A stretch of 64,000 nt of DNA, from NCBI RefSeq assembly GCF_020525925.1, contig NZ_CP084876.1:1178001-1242000 (forward strand), read 5' to 3'. The position numbers and the translations under genes were made by a program. The number at the start of each line of letters is the position of its first letter. Positions within the stretch are counted from its first letter, which is position 1. The notes under the pieces are model-generated. The model searched no databases. It was not told the DNA's origin and was given only the letters and a program-made list of their open reading frames with translations. The DNA is from Klebsiella quasipneumoniae subsp. quasipneumoniae. GTDB taxonomy: Bacteria; Pseudomonadota; Gammaproteobacteria; Enterobacterales; Enterobacteriaceae. Shown one piece after another: positions 60,765 to 64,000 of this stretch.

Positions 60765-61988
60765 TTATTTCAGCATCTGCTGGATACGTTGGTTTTTCAT
60801 CCGATACATATTCTGATCGGCAAGTTCTTGCAGTGATTCCGCCGTGGCGTGTTCCCACGCCAGGGCATAACCGACGCTCAACGAGAGCGTGGCGCTATGG
60901 CCATTGTGCAGGTTGAATGGCGGAAGAAATTGTTCTGACAGCGCCTGGCACAGGGCCTGGACTTCTGCTTCCGAGCGCACCTCGCGCAGCAGAACGGCAA
61001 ACTCATCGCCGCCAAGACGCCACGCCAGATGGCGTTTACCGGCGAAAGTCATCAGGCGGCTGGCGACTTCCATCAGCACTTTATCGCCCGCCGCATGTCC
61101 CCAGTTGTCATTGATCAATTTGAAGTTATCGCCATCAAGAAACAGTAACGCTGAGGTCTGGTGATCCACTTCATTTTTCATCAGCTCGGCGAGCGCGTTG
61201 CGAAAGGCGGCGCGGTTAGCCAGGCCGGTCAACGGATCGTGTAACGAGCTGCGCAACAGCTGAGCATTTTTGGCCTGCAACTGGCGCTGCCAGTCCTCCA
61301 TCTCCCCCAGCAGACTGTTAAAGTCCTGGGCAAACAGATGGAACTCCTCGATACGCTCCTCCGGCACCCGCCGGGAGAAGTGGCGGTTTTCGCGAATATC
61401 ATGCACGACCTCGGTGATGCTCTGCAGGGCGGCGACGATCCCCCGGTGCAGGGAGTGGGTCAGCAGCAGGCCGATGAATGAGGCGAGCAGAATGCTGCCG
61501 GTCAGTACCAGAATCGAGATGCCGAGAAAGTGGCTAATCAGTTCATCCAGCGCGGTCAGTCGCAGCTCGCCGATTTGTTTCCCCTGGTGCCAGATGGGCT
61601 GCACCGTGGGCTCCGGAAACAGCCATTTACTGATAAGACCGCTCACTTGTTCTTTGTTGGCCAGCGGTTCGTGGCGCCAGGCGGCGAAGTGCTGCTTCTG
61701 GCCGTTGAGCACGATCGCCTGGGAAATCTGCCCTTGCTTCCCCAGCGAAGCGAGGGTCTCCTCTGCTGCCGCGCTGTCGCCAAACACCAGGGCGGCTTCG
61801 AGGCTGCGGCCCATGGTCGCGGCAGTGAGCTCAAGATTTTTCTGCGCGTACTGCTTGAGCGTGAAAATAGAGGCCGTGCTCAGCAGCAGCCAGACCAGCG
61901 TCATGGAGATCACCACGCTTATCACGCTAATGCGACGCAGCGCGCGTTTGAACGTCGGGCGCGATGTCTGTGAAAAGTCCTTATTCAT
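60765..61988 (-). CDS. dgcN: Diguanylate cyclase DgcN (YfiN)
   Basis: About 407 residues from MNKDFSQ, with GGAAG before the start. Two membrane helices ([20 protein letters not shown] and [18 protein letters not shown]) flank a periplasmic PAS-like domain. A HAMP region follows, then a GGDEF domain whose active motif reads [14 protein letters not shown]. It makes cyclic di-GMP and promotes biofilm; YfiR represses it from the periplasm. The start overlaps the end of yfiR by eight bases. Confidence 0.95.
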   Translation of the reverse strand: MNKDFSQTSRPTFKRALRRISVISVVISMTLVWLLLSTASIFTLKQYAQKNLELTAATMGRSLEAALVFGDSAAAEETLASLGKQGQISQAIVLNGQKQHFAAWRHEPLANKEQVSGLISKWLFPEPTVQPIWHQGKQIGELRLTALDELISHFLGISILVLTGSILLASFIGLLLTHSLHRGIVAALQSITEVVHDIRENRHFSRRVPEERIEEFHLFAQDFNSLLGEMEDWQRQLQAKNAQLLRSSLHDPLTGLANRAAFRNALAELMKNEVDHQTSALLFLDGDNFKLINDNWGHAAGDKVLMEVASRLMTFAGKRHLAWRLGGDEFAVLLREVRSEAEVQALCQALSEQFLPPFNLHNGHSATLSLSVGYALAWEHATAESLQELADQNMYRMKNQRIQQMLK

Positions 61989-62490
61989 GTGGTTTCTTCC
62001 GGGCAAGCATCAGGACGTCCGGGTTAACCCGAACCCCGCTGTGCGTCAGAACGTCCAGATTAACGGAGAAGCGGACCCTGTCGTCGTTGATGATCAGGCA
62101 AAACGCGCTACCAATTGAGCAATCCGTATTTTGTTCTGCGATGAGTAACAGCGGCCTCGAGCCATAGCGGCGAGTTAATTCCGACTGTTGGGTCGGCGTT
62201 TCGCTGCCAAAATAAAAACCATCGCAGGTCGTTTTTAACGCTTCTTCACTATTACGTACTATCACCGGTTGATAAGGCAATGCATCCGGCGCTTCATGAG
62301 CCAGGCTATGGGTGAAGCGTGATGAGGCAAAAATGCATAGCTTCGGCGCCCCTGTTAATGACGGCCAACGGGTGTAGGTCACGATCCCGGAAACAATAGC
62401 GCGAACATGTTCTGAAGGTCCGGCAGCAAAAACAGGAGATACCGCGATGAGAAAAAATACAGTCAATAAAAGACGGTGTAATACTGTCAT
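61981..62490 (-). CDS. yfiR: Periplasmic repressor YfiR
   Basis: 169 residues from [14 protein letters not shown], with a signal peptide (cleaved after about AVSPVFA). The YfiR domain follows ([20 protein letters not shown], then [20 protein letters not shown] and [16 protein letters not shown]). Cysteines available for disulfides are in LCIFAS, TTCDGF, NTDCSIG and AFCLI. It inhibits DgcN and responds to envelope redox state. First gene of its operon. Confidence 0.93.
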   Translation of the reverse strand: MTVLHRLLLTVFFLIAVSPVFAAGPSEHVRAIVSGIVTYTRWPSLTGAPKLCIFASSRFTHSLAHEAPDALPYQPVIVRNSEEALKTTCDGFYFGSETPTQQSELTRRYGSRPLLLIAEQNTDCSIGSAFCLIINDDRVRFSVNLDVLTHSGVRVNPDVLMLARKKPHE

Positions 62491-62667
62491 TAACGCTTCC
62501 GTCAAATTCGCCATAGCGCGGGAATAGCCGCTGCCGATGCCCGGCGAAGAATACCACTGATAGCAAAACCCGTCATTAGATGCGCCCTTTGCTTTGGGAC
62601 AAATCTCACCAGGATTTTTCGTAATGCCGATGGCGCTGGCGAGCAATTTTGGCGCGATTTCACCATC

Positions 62668-62761
62668 TGTAAATATTATTGTACGGTTAATGGCGTGGTA
62701 AGGGCCAATTAATTTATCGCTGTAAAGTAAAATTTACGGAATATGGATTGAATTCTTTACT
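62668..62761 (+). promoter_or_regulatory. Three TyrR boxes upstream of aroF
   Basis: TGTAAA-N6-TTTACG at 62721-62738 is a strong TyrR box. TGTAAA-N6-TGTACG at 62668-62685 and the weaker TGGATT-N6-TTTACT at 62744-62761 both keep the essential G-N14-C. Three boxes before aroF is also the E. coli pattern, where TyrR with tyrosine represses the aroF-tyrA operon. Confidence 0.85.
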
Positions 62762-62832
62762 TCGTATGGTATCGTTACGTCATGCCCGCTGAGGCAACCC
62801 TTATCGCAAACGAGCTACACAGGATCGCAATC

Positions 62833-63903
62833 ATGCAAAAAGACGCGCTGAACAACGTACATATTACCGACGAACATGTATTAATGACCCCGGAGCAACT
62901 GAAGGCGGAATTCCCCCTGAGCGTTGAACAGGAAGCGCAGATCGCGCACGCCCGTGAAACCATCTCCAATATCATCGCCGGTCGCGATCCGCGCCTGCTG
63001 GTGGTCTGCGGTCCTTGCTCCATTCACGATCCGGAAGCGGCGATCGAATATGCTCGTCGGTTTAAAGCCCTTGCCGCAGAGGTCAGCGATAGCCTCTACC
63101 TGGTGATGCGCGTCTATTTTGAAAAACCCCGTACCACCGTCGGCTGGAAGGGGCTGATTAACGATCCGCATATGGATGGTTCGTTTGATGTTGAAGGCGG
63201 CCTGAAGATTGCGCGTCGTCTGCTGGTCGAGCTTGTGAATATGGGACTGCCGCTGGCGACGGAAGCGCTGGATCCCAACAGCCCGCAGTACCTTGGGGAT
63301 CTGTTCAGCTGGTCCGCCATCGGCGCGCGAACCACGGAATCTCAGACGCACCGCGAAATGGCCTCTGGTCTTTCCATGCCGGTAGGCTTTAAAAATGGCA
63401 CCGACGGTAGCCTGGCCACGGCTATCAACGCTATGCGCGCCGCGGCGATGCCGCACCGCTTCGTCGGTATCAACCAGGCCGGGCAGGTCTGCCTGCTGCA
63501 AACGCAGGGTAACCCGAACGGCCATGTGATCCTCCGCGGCGGTAAGGCGCCGAACTACGGTCCGGAAGATGTGGAGAAATGTGAAAAAGAGATGGCGCAG
63601 GCGGGACTGAAGCCGTCGCTGATGGTAGATTGCAGTCATGGGAACTCCAATAAAGATTTCCGTCGCCAGCCGGCCGTGGCTGAATCCGTTGTCGCGCAGA
63701 TCAAAGATGGCAATCGCTCCATTATCGGCCTGATGATCGAGAGTAATATCCACGAGGGCAATCAGTCCTCTGAACAGCCGCGTGAGGCGATGAAATACGG
63801 CGTTTCGGTAACGGATGCCTGCATCAGCTGGGAAACCACCGATGCGCTGCTGCGTGAACTGGATAAGGATCTCCGCGGCCACCTGGCGGCCCGTTTGGTG
63901 TAA
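62833..63903 (+). CDS. aroF: 3-deoxy-7-phosphoheptulonate synthase, Tyr-sensitive
   Basis: 356 residues from MQKDALNNVHITDEHVLMTP, the E. coli AroF length. Core motifs are VVCGPCSIHDPEAAIEYARR, NPHMDGS-type DPHMDGSFDVEG, GARTTESQTHREMASGLSMP and DCSHGNSNKDF. It condenses phosphoenolpyruvate and erythrose 4-phosphate, the first step of aromatic amino acid synthesis, and is inhibited by tyrosine. Followed nine bases later by tyrA; under TyrR control. Confidence 0.97.
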   Translation: MQKDALNNVHITDEHVLMTPEQLKAEFPLSVEQEAQIAHARETISNIIAGRDPRLLVVCGPCSIHDPEAAIEYARRFKALAAEVSDSLYLVMRVYFEKPRTTVGWKGLINDPHMDGSFDVEGGLKIARRLLVELVNMGLPLATEALDPNSPQYLGDLFSWSAIGARTTESQTHREMASGLSMPVGFKNGTDGSLATAINAMRAAAMPHRFVGINQAGQVCLLQTQGNPNGHVILRGGKAPNYGPEDVEKCEKEMAQAGLKPSLMVDCSHGNSNKDFRRQPAVAESVVAQIKDGNRSIIGLMIESNIHEGNQSSEQPREAMKYGVSVTDACISWETTDALLRELDKDLRGHLAARLV

Positions 63904-63912
63904 GAGGAAAGT

Positions 63913-64000
63913 ATGGTTGCTGAACTGACCGCGTTACGCGATCAAATTGATGAAGTGGATAAAGCGTTGCTTAGCCTGCTGGCTAAGCGCCTGGAACTGG
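63913..64000 (+). CDS. tyrA: Chorismate mutase/prephenate dehydrogenase TyrA, partial
   Basis: The first 29 codons, MVAELTALRDQIDEVDKALL and onward, match the N-terminal chorismate mutase helix of TyrA. The gene runs off the window. Start after AGAGGAAAG, nine bases downstream of aroF in the tyrosine operon. Confidence 0.93.
   Translation, partial: MVAELTALRDQIDEVDKALLSLLAKRLEL

Overview
The window looks like chromosome from the Klebsiella pneumoniae complex (or a close relative). The evidence is the intact rarA-oqxA-oqxB-oqxR multidrug efflux locus, next to a housekeeping block in enterobacterial order: ssrA, smpB, ratA/ratB, bamE, recN, nadK, grpE, corB, ypjD, ffh, rpsP-rimM-trmD-rplS, yfiB-dgcN-yfiR, aroF-tyrA. 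The species call is inferred from gene content, not from a search.

Layout. (1) 1-185: 5' end of an unrecognised membrane protein. (2) 342-9153: leftward operon of ureohydrolase, TIM-barrel enzyme, 2OG-Fe(II) dioxygenase, amino-acid ABC transporter, class II aldolase, 2-hydroxyacid dehydrogenase and SDR, with a divergent LysR gene. It reads as a catabolic pathway for an imported guanidino or amino-acid-like compound. (3) 10176-19658: aromatic ring-cleavage cluster: flavin monooxygenase, LysR, alpha/beta hydrolase, VOC extradiol-type dioxygenase, Rieske ferredoxin, FAH hydrolase, cyclase-family hydrolase, MFS importer and OprB porin. (4) 19795-31849: glycoside cluster: GH3 beta-glucosidase, flavin reductase, luciferase-like oxidoreductase, TetR regulator, two MFS transporters, a GMC sugar-oxidase-like flavoenzyme, two TIM-barrel proteins and a DUF6379 protein. 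The last three types match the parts of known bacterial C-glycoside deglycosylation systems (CarA plus CarB/CarC). This is the most interesting system in the window.

(5) 32122-37703: oqxR, oqxB, oqxA and divergent rarA, with two matched palindromes between oqxA and rarA. (6) 37723-40312: flavin reductase, LysR regulator and a nucleotidyltransferase. (7) 40501-46522: a roughly 6-kb AT-rich integrative element at the 3' end of ssrA, bounded by 88-bp near-identical repeats. It carries a Septu-like anti-phage pair (PtuA ATPase, PtuB HNH nuclease), a 5'-truncated lipoprotein and a zinc-ribbon membrane protein. Its integrase is destroyed by a frameshift and by an IS3-family insertion, so the element looks stranded.

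(8) 46517-64000: core genome, with readable control sites: LexA boxes before recN, a sigma-32 promoter before grpE, a candidate attenuator before rpsP and three TyrR boxes before aroF. A metal-ligand-rich DUF2946/PepSY pair lies between rplS and yfiB. No CRISPR array or tRNA gene was seen.
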